Shown piece after piece: positions 53,398-62,008 of a DNA stretch of 64,000 nucleotides. A program made the position numbers and the translations under genes. Each line of letters starts with the position of its first letter. Position 1 is the stretch's first letter. The stretch covers positions 1 through 64,000 of the forward strand of contig CAKQEI010000002.1 in the NCBI GenBank assembly GCA_934230115.1, given 5' to 3'. The DNA is from an uncultured Prevotella sp. (GTDB taxonomy: Bacteria > Bacteroidota > Bacteroidia > Bacteroidales > Bacteroidaceae). Under the pieces are notes generated by a model. It searched no databases, was not told the DNA's origin, and worked only from the letters and a program-made list of their open reading frames with translations.

Positions 53398-54453
53398 TTA
53401 CTTGCGCTTTGTTATCATTCCCGTCTTTCCAAGACATATTCCTACACCTATACATCCCTGCCATTGCTTGCCTGCAATGGTCAGTGCCGACGCACTGAAG
53501 CTGAATCGTCCTACCGAAGCTACAACGCCAAGCTCTGCCGTAAAGCCTTTATGGCTGAACTCCTCGTTGCGTAGCCAACCGCCGCCCTCGCTGTCGGCAA
53601 GCTGCCATGCGGTGGTCTGACTGCCGTAGCCCACACCTTCGAATATGTTGAGCAAGCCATTCAGACGATGTATGCCACCCACGGTGAGGACATACGCAGA
53701 AGTCTGCGTGCGTCCGGTATAATAAGGAGTATTGCTGGTAGAGGGTCGATAGCCGTCGCTATTGCACGAACCTATCGTCGTAGGCGCCGAATGCAGATTG
53801 CTGCTCACATGCACATAAGCACCATGACGACGCATCAAGGCTGCCATTACGCCCCACGAGGGTCCGTCGGTATGGAGTGAGGCTGTGAGCAACGTGAAGG
53901 CATGGAGCTGAACTATGCGTCGGGGCGGTGCCACGGTTACGGTGTCGACGATGGTCTGGGTGTATACTATAGTGTCGTGCTTCTCCACTACAGCGGTCTG
54001 TGGCAGGCGGAGGCGCATCTCGTAGGTCATGCGACTCTCAAGCTTCGTGCCGAACTTATAGTCGCGCAGCACTCCCCATTGAGGATGTTTCAGCGTTATG
54101 CTCTTGGTACCCTTGGGTAGGAAAAGCCATATCTCGCCCACCTTGTCGCGACGTTCTACAATGCCTAAGGGCGAAGAGAAGGCAAAGTCGGCAGGTGCCA
54201 CTACCTTGAGCAGTGCGCACGCCTCGCCGTTAAGGTCGCGTACGGCATCGATGAAGGCGCTCACGTCGGTAGGCAACTGACGGAAGCTTGCCACCGTAAA
54301 GGTGCTGTCTGCCGCTGCCGGCACGACTGTCGCCACCGAAGCCTTAGCATCGCTCAACGACAGACACGACAATATCATAGTATACACCACGCAAAGCATA
54401 ACTTTACGTAGCGTAAAGGACAACTTTACATATGCCTTCTTTATACTTTTCAT
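53398..54453 (-). CDS. Envelope protein with N-terminal domain and C-terminal barrel-like region
   Basis: A 351-residue exported protein (signal cleavage near DAKA, residue 38). Residues about 50-165 form one domain (FTVASFRQLPTDVSAFIDAV and a later WLFLPKGTKSITLKHPQWG), of a type found in Bacteroidetes surface proteins. Residues 190-345 alternate polar and aromatic/hydrophobic residues with GVMAALMRRHGAYVHVSSN, YVLTVGGIHRLNG and ELGVVASVGRFSFSASALT, ending GVGICLGKTGM, as in a small outer-membrane barrel. Only one base separates its start from the stop of the NTF2-like gene upstream. Function unknown; a surface assembly role is inferred from its neighbours. Confidence 0.65.
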   Translation of the reverse strand: MKSIKKAYVKLSFTLRKVMLCVVYTMILSCLSLSDAKASVATVVPAAADSTFTVASFRQLPTDVSAFIDAVRDLNGEACALLKVVAPADFAFSSPLGIVERRDKVGEIWLFLPKGTKSITLKHPQWGVLRDYKFGTKLESRMTYEMRLRLPQTAVVEKHDTIVYTQTIVDTVTVAPPRRIVQLHAFTLLTASLHTDGPSWGVMAALMRRHGAYVHVSSNLHSAPTTIGSCNSDGYRPSTSNTPYYTGRTQTSAYVLTVGGIHRLNGLLNIFEGVGYGSQTTAWQLADSEGGGWLRNEEFSHKGFTAELGVVASVGRFSFSASALTIAGKQWQGCIGVGICLGKTGMITKRK

Positions 54454-54454
54454 A

Positions 54455-55486
54455 TTACTCTAAATTAAAGTCGGATATTTCAATTACTCCATCACTACCA
54501 CTTACAGTTGCCGACGGCTGCCACGTGCGCACATGGATGAGTGGCATGGAGGCATTGCGGAAGTCCCACAGCAGAAACAGCCAGCCGTCGTCGGCATAGC
54601 GGTCGCTCTGATAGCGCTGGCGCAGCGACACTCCGTAGATGCCGTCTTTCGTGGGATGGCGCATTATGCGGAAGTCGGAGAAGCGCACGTCCACCTTCTT
54701 GTTCATGCCGAACACCTTGGAGAGTCGCGAGAGATAGTCGGCCTTGGTATGGAGGGCGTAGCTCACACGGCTGTCAGCGCCCACCTTGGCTTCATCCTTC
54801 GACTGACGTACTACGTTGCCCACAATAATGAGCGCGTCGTTGCTGAACACCTGACGTAGGAAGTCGATGTCCTTCGTGGTGTATGCCGTGCGCAGATGCT
54901 CGCAGTAATTGAGTATCTGACGGCGGCGTGTGGCGTCGGTTTCCTCCAGCTTTCCGCTTATTATCTTGGAAGCCTCAGCATAGAACGGACTGTTGTGCGC
55001 CATCGTGCGCACGTCCACAGCTGGCAGTCTCACCTCCTTACGGCTTACTTTAGCAGCAGATTGCTGACCATGCACATCCTCCGCACTACCGTCGATGGCA
55101 GATGTCTGCCCCTCAGGTGCTGTCATTGTAGGCTGCAAGGAGTCGGCTGACGTAGCGGTAAAGACCACGATGCCCTGCATGTCGACATATCCTTCACGAC
55201 CCGTAGACAATTCGCGGAAGCGCAGACGACCGCCACGAAACTGTGTGTCGAGCATACATCCACGCAGCGGGATGCGGAACATCACGTTGCCACGCGCGTC
55301 CTCCACCACATACTGTCGTTCGCCGTTGGTCATGGTCTGCTCCACAAGCTGCATGCCCTCGCTCGTGCCGTAGCGCGTCTCGGTCGTCACATTATTATAT
55401 TTTCCAATAGGCAGCACCCACAAAGCCACTGCCCACAAGGAAAGAATCAGCACAAGGGCTGATAATACATACGTTATTTTCTTCAT
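54455..55486 (-). CDS. Membrane-anchored NTF2-like protein
   Basis: A 343-residue protein with an N-terminal membrane helix (VLSALVLILSLWAVALWVL), a first beta-rich segment (ARGNVMFRIPLRGC), a disordered S/T/Q/A linker at about 115-150, and a C-terminal domain from about 185 with NTF2-like features (NYCEHLRTAYTTKDIDFLRQ-VFSNDALIIVGNV and WLFLLWDFRNASMPLIHVRTW). No catalytic residues can be assigned. Ten bases separate it from the upstream fimbrillin gene and one base from the barrel-like gene downstream, which it probably supports. Confidence 0.7.
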   Translation of the reverse strand: MKKITYVLSALVLILSLWAVALWVLPIGKYNNVTTETRYGTSEGMQLVEQTMTNGERQYVVEDARGNVMFRIPLRGCMLDTQFRGGRLRFRELSTGREGYVDMQGIVVFTATSADSLQPTMTAPEGQTSAIDGSAEDVHGQQSAAKVSRKEVRLPAVDVRTMAHNSPFYAEASKIISGKLEETDATRRRQILNYCEHLRTAYTTKDIDFLRQVFSNDALIIVGNVVRQSKDEAKVGADSRVSYALHTKADYLSRLSKVFGMNKKVDVRFSDFRIMRHPTKDGIYGVSLRQRYQSDRYADDGWLFLLWDFRNASMPLIHVRTWQPSATVSGSDGVIEISDFNLE

Positions 55487-55496
55487 TCAGAAAGTG

Positions 55497-56393
55497 TTAT
55501 TGCCAGTCCTTTATCTCACCGCCGATTTCTATCTTCACTTGCTCGGGGTCTTTTGAAATGATAAGGTTGACAAGATTTTCCACACCTGGTTTATAATTGA
55601 ATCGGCTCTCATAGAAATAGCTCACACCGTTTACCTCCACTTCAAGGAATGGCATACTTGTAGTGATGTTCTGCGGCACGACGATGGCAGAATAGCTGGT
55701 CTCGTCGTCCTGATGAGCTATGATGCTCTGGCGTGCCATCCTCGGATTGTACGTGACGATGCCTTGGCGTAGGTCGACTGTGGCAGAGGTGAAGGTGCTG
55801 TGTATATACACCTTGGCTTTGGTGGGCAGCTCGCCTTCGAAGTCCTCGCCCTTTATCAGGCGTATGCGTAGCTTGCTCATGATGTGATGAAACAAAAGAG
55901 CAACGGGCGAATCCGACGCTGTGACACTCTTCTGCGAAGCAAAGAGCAGGTCGCTCGCCTCATAGCCACCAAGCGATGTGGCTGTCTTCGGGGTGTTTTG
56001 GTCGAGAGCCACGCTGAAAGGCTGACTGTCGAGACTGAGCACTTTATCCATGCGTGGACAGATGGCATAGACATTGAATGTGCCGTCGTCCCAATAGAGG
56101 GGACGTACTGATGTCCATTTGTCGCCGTCGTAGGTCAGCGCATCGTTGTTGGCAAGATTGCCTCCCAACTCCATTGGTTTTTCAGTGTTTGCCACATACA
56201 GTCCTATGCGGTCGCCTATCTCGAAGTCGGTTTCCGTGGCACGTGTCTGCGACGGATGCTTCACAACGAACGTCATCGGCGTCGACTTGGCATCCTTGTA
56301 TTGCGGATTGGCATCATCTGAGCAAGCCGCAAGAAACGCTGCCCCTACAATGCTGACACTCATACAAGCCCACCTTATTATATTATTCTTCAT
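55497..56393 (-). CDS. Fimbrillin-family lipoprotein
   Basis: A 298-residue Mfa/FimA-like protein (lipobox AFLAAC24). The N-terminal region carries TDFEIGDRIGLYVAN and TYDGDKWTSVRPLYWDDGTF, the middle VALLFHHIMSKLRIRLIKGEDF and the end IKDWQ, all classic of Bacteroidetes fimbrillin-like modules. It lies between the fimbrillin-LRR pair upstream and the NTF2-like gene. It may be a stalk or accessory pilin; no minor pilin or anchor protein can be distinguished by eye. Confidence 0.85.
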   Translation of the reverse strand: MKNNIIRWACMSVSIVGAAFLAACSDDANPQYKDAKSTPMTFVVKHPSQTRATETDFEIGDRIGLYVANTEKPMELGGNLANNDALTYDGDKWTSVRPLYWDDGTFNVYAICPRMDKVLSLDSQPFSVALDQNTPKTATSLGGYEASDLLFASQKSVTASDSPVALLFHHIMSKLRIRLIKGEDFEGELPTKAKVYIHSTFTSATVDLRQGIVTYNPRMARQSIIAHQDDETSYSAIVVPQNITTSMPFLEVEVNGVSYFYESRFNYKPGVENLVNLIISKDPEQVKIEIGGEIKDWQ

Positions 56394-56455
56394 TCTTTGT
56401 CTTGTTTATTATTATTACGTTACTCACATTCACTGCTGCAGCCTGCATTTCTGCT

Positions 56456-58639
56456 TCATTTTGCAATAATGTGTTTAAAGCCCGACCAGGATTCTGACGA
56501 CTTATAGTCATTTAAAGCAGACTTAGGCACTATAACAGTAAGGTCTTCTAATAGAACTCCATCAAAAGCTCCGTCATTCACAACTGGAGGAACTGTGCTC
56601 TTACATTCAACTACGCGAAGCGATTTGCAATCTTGGAAGGCACCCACATCGATTAACTCAAGACCGCTTGGCAATATTATCTTTTGAAGATTTTCGCTAT
56701 TTGAAAATGCCCATTCATGAATACACGTAACTCCCTCAGGTATCTCTGCCTCCCCAGTAAAAGCGCAATTTAAAAAAGCAAATGATGAAATGCTTAGCAA
56801 TCCCTTGGGTATCTTAAAGCTTCCTGAGAAGTAATTTCCTTCGAAGTTGCTACCTCCAAAAACTATAAGACTCTTCGGCAATTCAAGTTCGCCTATGAAT
56901 CCGTTATCACGAAATGCCCATTCACCTATAGCAGTGATGCCATCATGCAACTGTAGTCTGCCTCCAAACCCACAACCCCCAAAAGCACACGAGGGTATAA
57001 CGGTCAAGGATTTAGGAATCACAAGGTCGCCTTTCAAGCCAGTACAACCATGGAAAGCACTTGAACCTATCTTCTTCAGATGACTTGGCAATATCAGATT
57101 GCCATACAGATACTGACAATTATAGAAACAACTACCTCCAATTTCCTCGATTCCATCCGGCAGATTCAATGGACATGCAAAACCACACTCTGAAAAAGCA
57201 GAAGCGTCTATCTTCTTCAATGTGGAAGGCAATGTCAGGACACCGATAAAGTCGTTGTTTGTAAAAGCATTATCGCCAATCTCTACCACACCTTCAGGAA
57301 TATTTAGAGAGCCCGTCAGACCTGCACCGTCAAAAACCCTTGGATTAATACGCTTAAGAACGTCAGGAAACACAAAGCTTGTCAGCGTTTTTTTATCTTT
57401 GAAACAAAAACCAGGCAATACATCATCGTCAGCTTTATCTGGCCAATACTGCTCTCCCCCAAACATATAGCTGTATACTCCTTTTATTCTTACATCCTTT
57501 AGATTTAGAGCCGTAAGATTTGGCATACTGTCGCGCATAATTCTAAAATCACGCGCATTAATGGTACCGGTCACCTTCATGCGTTTCACCTTGGTAAGAT
57601 CCTTATGCGAAGCTGCTATCGAGTCATTTAGATGTCCGGCAGTGGTGTTGATAACGACATACTCCGTAGCCGTGGCATCATGGCTTTGGATATCATCCTC
57701 CCAAGGGGCAATGCTCTCGCTTACAAGCGTGAGACGATACTTGCCACTACCCTCGGCCTTGTCCACTCTGATGTTGAACTTCATCATCTTGCCCGACACA
57801 TAGGTAAGCGCCTCGTTCTTCGCAAACTTGTAAGGTGCACCACCTATGGTGATGCTGAAGAGCGTTGTGCCTGCCGGGACGGTCTGAGGCACTACGATGG
57901 CACGCCATTCATTGTTCACTTGCGAGGGAATAGTTGCCGACGACTCCACATCACCTGCCACTTTCACGGTTCCATCCGTCATGTTTATGCTTGCCTTACG
58001 CGCCAGATTGGTGGCAAGCACTGTCTTATCTATGCTTTCCCATTCGCTATCGGTGAAACCCTCGCCCTTGAGCAGCTTCACGCAGGCACTCGACATACGG
58101 TGTCTCAGCAGCAGACGCAAGGCAGCATTGGAGGGAGCTACGTCGCTCAACTTGCCCCATAGGAAGTCGCTCGCTTCATAACCGCCCATCTTGCCGTCGG
58201 CAGTAGCGGTGCTCTGGTCGCGCTGTACATTAAAAGTATAGTTGTCGATGCTTTCGGGGTTGGCGTATGGATAGTAGCCATAAACGTCTATATGGGTATG
58301 ATTGTCCTTCCAGTAAACGTCTTGGTCTGAATTCCATTTACGGTTGGCTTCATCGTAAGTGTAGCATACATTGTCGGCACGGTTGCCACTCTGTTGTAAT
58401 GTGCCGGGAATGTCGGCATTATAGTCAACAATGTAGATACCAATTCCGTCGCCGTCGCAAAAGCCACCGTCGTTGACACGTGTCACCGCCACCGGGTCTA
58501 TCTCGCCCGAAAGCTCAATACGACGGGTATGGTGCTGTGTGCCGTCTTCGCCGAACAGTCCGTCAGCGCAACCGGCACACAACACCACACATACCATTAT
58601 GGCAATGTATATAAGAATGTTTATGTATTTTCTTATCAT
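56456..58639 (-). CDS. Fimbrillin-LRR fusion lipoprotein, copy 1
   Basis: A 727-residue lipoprotein (lipobox VLCAGC24). Residues about 35-320 form a fimbrillin-like module (GDGIGIYIVDYNADIPGTLQ, VYWKDNHTHIDVYGYYPYAN, LLLRHRMSSACVKLLKGEGF). Residues about 340-725 form BspA/LRR_5 repeats (LNIPEGVVEIGDNAFTNNDF, LTLPSTLKKIDASAFSECGF). Fimbrillin and LRR domains on one chain are unusual. Its ATG overlaps the stop of copy 2 as ATGA, so both are translated as a unit. It is a near-identical tandem paralogue of the next gene in its N-terminal half. Confidence 0.85.
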   Translation of the reverse strand: MIRKYINILIYIAIMVCVVLCAGCADGLFGEDGTQHHTRRIELSGEIDPVAVTRVNDGGFCDGDGIGIYIVDYNADIPGTLQQSGNRADNVCYTYDEANRKWNSDQDVYWKDNHTHIDVYGYYPYANPESIDNYTFNVQRDQSTATADGKMGGYEASDFLWGKLSDVAPSNAALRLLLRHRMSSACVKLLKGEGFTDSEWESIDKTVLATNLARKASINMTDGTVKVAGDVESSATIPSQVNNEWRAIVVPQTVPAGTTLFSITIGGAPYKFAKNEALTYVSGKMMKFNIRVDKAEGSGKYRLTLVSESIAPWEDDIQSHDATATEYVVINTTAGHLNDSIAASHKDLTKVKRMKVTGTINARDFRIMRDSMPNLTALNLKDVRIKGVYSYMFGGEQYWPDKADDDVLPGFCFKDKKTLTSFVFPDVLKRINPRVFDGAGLTGSLNIPEGVVEIGDNAFTNNDFIGVLTLPSTLKKIDASAFSECGFACPLNLPDGIEEIGGSCFYNCQYLYGNLILPSHLKKIGSSAFHGCTGLKGDLVIPKSLTVIPSCAFGGCGFGGRLQLHDGITAIGEWAFRDNGFIGELELPKSLIVFGGSNFEGNYFSGSFKIPKGLLSISSFAFLNCAFTGEAEIPEGVTCIHEWAFSNSENLQKIILPSGLELIDVGAFQDCKSLRVVECKSTVPPVVNDGAFDGVLLEDLTVIVPKSALNDYKSSESWSGFKHIIAK

Positions 58640-60801
58640 TCGACAGTTTTTAATAATAAACCCGACCAGAAATCTGACGACTTATAGTCATTTAAAGCAG
58701 ACTTAGGCACTATAACAGTGAGGTCTTCCAATGGGACTCCATTGAAAGCTGTGCTCCTCACAACTGGAGGAACGGTGCTCTTACATTCTATTACGCGAAG
58801 CGATTTGCAAGATTTGAATGCGTAATCATCGATTAACTCAAGAGTGCTTGGCAAGATTATCTTTTGCAGATTTTCGCTATTATAAAAAGCTCCTTCACCA
58901 ATAGACAGAATACCTTCTGGGATCTCCACCTCACCCGAGAAAGTGCAGTGAGCAAAAGCTGATGATGAAATTTTTAGCAATCCCTTGGGTATCTTTAAGC
59001 TTCCTGAGAAATAATTTCCATAGAAGTTTCCACCTTCAAGTATTGTAAGACTCTCCGGCAATTCAAGTTCGCCAATGAATCCGTTATCACGAAAAGCATC
59101 TTCACCTATAGCAGTGATGCCATCATGCAACTGTAATCTGCCTCCCAACCCACATTCGTAAAAAGCGTCCGGGGGTATAACGGTCAAGGATTTAGGAATC
59201 ACCAAGTCACCTTTCAAACCCGTACAACCACGGAATGCGCACCTATCCATATTCTTCAGATGACTTGGCAATATCAAATTGCCATACAGATTACGACAAT
59301 CCTCAAAACATCCCCATCCTATTTCCTCGATTCCATCCGGCAAGTTCAATGGACATATAAAACAACACCCATTAAAAGCATAATCGTCTATTTTCTTCAA
59401 CGTGGAAGGTAATGTCAGCACACCTGTAAAATCGCTGCCAGCAAAAGCCCCACGACCAATTTCTACCACACCTTCGGGAATATTGAGCGAGTGCTTTAGA
59501 CCGGAGCCGGCAAAAGCACCACTTTCGATACCCTTTAGAACGTCTGGAAACACAATGCTTGTCAGCGATTTCTTTCCTCTAAAACAATCAGAAGGAAATT
59601 CATCATCTTTAAAATCATGAATATTAAAGCCACTGGTCGGGGCTTTGATTCTTACATCCTTAAGGTTTAGAGCCGTAAGTTTTGGCATGCTGTCGCGCAT
59701 CATTATGAAATCATACCCATTAATGGTGCCGGTCACCTTCATGCGTTTCACCATGACAATATCCTTATGCGAAGCGGCTATCGAGTCCTTAAGATGTCCG
59801 GCAGTGGAGTTGATAACAACATACTCCGTAGCCGTGGCGTCATAGCTTTGGAGATCGTTCTCCCAAGGGGCAATGCTCTCGCTTACAAGCGTGAGGTGGT
59901 ACTTGCCACTACCCTCGGCCTTATCCACTCTGATATTGAACTTCATCATCTTGCCCGACACATAGGTAAACGCCTCGTTCTTCGCAAACTTGTAAGGTGC
60001 TCCACCTATAGTGATGCTGAAGAGCGTAGTGCCAGCCGGAACTGTCTGAGGCACTACGATGGCACGCCATTCATCGTTCACTTGCAAGGGAATGGTAGGC
60101 GATGACTCCACGGAGCCTGCCACTTTCACGGTTCCGTCAGTCATGTTTATGCTTGCCTTACGTGCCAGGTTGGTGGCAAGCACCATCTTGTCTATGCTTT
60201 CCCATTCGCTATCGGTGAAACCTTCACCCTTGAGCAGTTTCACGCAGGCACTCGACATACGGTGTCTCAGCAGCAGACGCAAAGCGGCAGTGGTGGGTGC
60301 TACATCGCTCAACTTGCCCCAAAGGAAGTCGCTCGCCTCATAACCGCCCATCTTGCCGTCGGCAGTGGCAGTGCTCTGGTCGCGCTGCACATTAAAAGTA
60401 TAGTTGTCGATGTTTACGGATTGGGCGTATGGATAATAGCCATATACGTCAATATGGGTATGAAAGTCCTTCCAGTAAACATCATAGTCAGAATTCCATT
60501 TACGGTTGGCTTCATCGTAAGTGTAGCATACATTGTCGGCACGGTTGCCACTCTGCTGCAGTGTGCCAGGTATACCTGCCTTATAGTCAACAATGTAGAT
60601 GCCCATTCCGTCGCCGTCGCAAAAGCCACCGTCGTTGACACGCGTCACTACCACCTGGTCTATCTCGCCCGAAAGCTCAATACGCTGTGCGTGGTGCTGT
60701 GTGCCGTCTTCGCCTAACAGTCCGTCAGCGCAACCGACACACAACACCACACATATAGTTATGGCAATGTATATAAGAAAGTTTATGTGTTTCCTTATCA
60801 T
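58636..60801 (-). CDS. Fimbrillin-LRR fusion lipoprotein, copy 2
   Basis: A 721-residue lipoprotein (lipobox VLCVGC24), closely matching copy 1 through the fimbrillin module (residues about 35-330) and through many LRR units, with clustered differences in the LRR region (for example GRGAFAGSDFTG versus GDNAFTNNDFIG). The open frame extends 20 codons further upstream to 60861, but ATG 60801 (MIRKHINFL) aligns with the start of copy 1. Its stop overlaps the copy 1 start by four bases. The duplication probably arose recently and could recombine to vary the LRR face. Confidence 0.85.
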   Translation of the reverse strand: MIRKHINFLIYIAITICVVLCVGCADGLLGEDGTQHHAQRIELSGEIDQVVVTRVNDGGFCDGDGMGIYIVDYKAGIPGTLQQSGNRADNVCYTYDEANRKWNSDYDVYWKDFHTHIDVYGYYPYAQSVNIDNYTFNVQRDQSTATADGKMGGYEASDFLWGKLSDVAPTTAALRLLLRHRMSSACVKLLKGEGFTDSEWESIDKMVLATNLARKASINMTDGTVKVAGSVESSPTIPLQVNDEWRAIVVPQTVPAGTTLFSITIGGAPYKFAKNEAFTYVSGKMMKFNIRVDKAEGSGKYHLTLVSESIAPWENDLQSYDATATEYVVINSTAGHLKDSIAASHKDIVMVKRMKVTGTINGYDFIMMRDSMPKLTALNLKDVRIKAPTSGFNIHDFKDDEFPSDCFRGKKSLTSIVFPDVLKGIESGAFAGSGLKHSLNIPEGVVEIGRGAFAGSDFTGVLTLPSTLKKIDDYAFNGCCFICPLNLPDGIEEIGWGCFEDCRNLYGNLILPSHLKNMDRCAFRGCTGLKGDLVIPKSLTVIPPDAFYECGLGGRLQLHDGITAIGEDAFRDNGFIGELELPESLTILEGGNFYGNYFSGSLKIPKGLLKISSSAFAHCTFSGEVEIPEGILSIGEGAFYNSENLQKIILPSTLELIDDYAFKSCKSLRVIECKSTVPPVVRSTAFNGVPLEDLTVIVPKSALNDYKSSDFWSGLLLKTVE

Positions 60802-60835
60802 GTGATAGTAATTAATAATATACATGTTACACAGA

Positions 60836-61828
60836 TTATTCCTCAGTAGCCGTTCCACCATAGTCCACGTCGTCTGCGTCCCATCCGGTTATGGTGGCGT
60901 TCAAGCCGTCGCTTTCCTTGACAAGTGTGACATTGACCGTATAGCTTTTGCCACTTACAAAATCGAAAGCCTTGGAGAACACGAAGTCATGTCCATCCAC
61001 ATTCACATTTATCAGATTGGTCTGCTCTACTTGCTGCGGCACAACTATGGCACGATAGACATTGCCGTCCTTGTATGGTGTCATCGGAGTCATAGTCAAT
61101 GACTCGCCATCATAATTCATAATAGGCTCCACCTCGCCCGTTGCAAGGTCTATATTGGCACTTACGGCTGGTATGTTAAGCGTCACCTTAACATCCGAAG
61201 CAGCAAGCGACGCATCGGTGAATCCTTCGCCTGGCGTCAAGACTATCGCCACTCTACTCATCACTTGCTTTAACGCAATGTGGACAATCGTCTGTCTTGG
61301 CACCACGTTCATCGTAGAGCCTACCATAACATCGGAATTGTTATAAGAGTTGATATTGCTTTGGTCTGCCTCTACTTTAAACACCATAGGGTTCTCGTTA
61401 ATGTGTGTTGCCTGATAAGGATAATACAAATAAAAATCAGCACGCGTCTTTTTATCCTTCCAATACACAGTCTCGTCGGGAGTCCAATACACAGTCTCGT
61501 CGGGAGTCAAAGCACTGTGAGCATACGTATAGCGCATATTGTCAACATAATTGCCCGACGGCTTTAGGTCATTATGCGAACCGTCATCGTTACGATTTAC
61601 TACATATAGTCCTATAGCATCGTCATTCGTAAATGCAGATTCGGTGACACCAATTATAGAGGTGCTGATGTCAATGGGTATACGCACTGTTGGTTTTTCG
61701 GGCTGCGGAGGTGTAGGCTCATCGTCCACACCGTTTTCTGCTCCCGAAGAGCAAGTCAACAGAAAGAAACTGACAGCAGCAATATATAAGCACTTATTCA
61801 ACAACTTATTTATTATCATAGATTTCAA
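60836..61828 (-). CDS. Fimbrillin-family lipoprotein heading the operon
   Basis: A 330-residue fimbrillin-like lipoprotein (lipobox LLTC26, after a hydrophobic h-region). Module features: SAFTNDDAIGLYVVNRNDDG, RADFYLYYPYQA and VHIALKQVMSRVAIVLTPGEGF, ending in an acidic D/E tail (DADDVDYGGTATEE). An in-frame 24-base duplication gives two copies of TPDETVYW at about residue 110-125. It is first in the ten-gene run, directly behind the strong promoter at 61860-61890. Confidence 0.85.
   Translation of the reverse strand: MKSMIINKLLNKCLYIAAVSFFLLTCSSGAENGVDDEPTPPQPEKPTVRIPIDISTSIIGVTESAFTNDDAIGLYVVNRNDDGSHNDLKPSGNYVDNMRYTYAHSALTPDETVYWTPDETVYWKDKKTRADFYLYYPYQATHINENPMVFKVEADQSNINSYNNSDVMVGSTMNVVPRQTIVHIALKQVMSRVAIVLTPGEGFTDASLAASDVKVTLNIPAVSANIDLATGEVEPIMNYDGESLTMTPMTPYKDGNVYRAIVVPQQVEQTNLINVNVDGHDFVFSKAFDFVSGKSYTVNVTLVKESDGLNATITGWDADDVDYGGTATEE
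61460..61507. repeat. In-frame 24-base tandem duplication
   Basis: The 24 bases at 61460-61483 are repeated exactly at 61484-61507 inside the fimbrillin gene, adding eight residues (TPDETVYW twice). Such a unit can slip without breaking the frame. Confidence 0.9.
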
Positions 61829-61859
61829 GTTTTGTAATTGTCGTATTATAACATTTTTG

Positions 61860-61890
61860 CAAAATTACACAATTTATGTGAATACGACAA
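61860..61890 (-). promoter_or_regulatory. Promoter of the fimbrillin-kinase operon
   Basis: Minus strand TTG (61890-61888), 20 bases, TAATTTTG (61867-61860). No comparable -7 element was seen at the internal gene junctions checked, so this may be the only promoter for 48943-61828. Confidence 0.7.
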
Positions 61891-61929
61891 GTTCATAATA
61901 GTTCATATTAATAAAAATATACCGTTTGC

Positions 61930-61960
61930 TTGTAGGTTCCCTTGAAAAAGTGTATTTTTG
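61930..61960 (+). promoter_or_regulatory. Promoter of the DUF234-type ATPase gene
   Basis: TTG (61930-61932), 20 bases, TATTTTTG (61953-61960). It excludes the in-frame ATG at 61958 and supports the start at 62009. Confidence 0.65.
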
Positions 61961-62008
61961 CAAAAACATATTTTCAGAAATCATTTTCTAAAAAATCATT
62001 TTCCTAAT

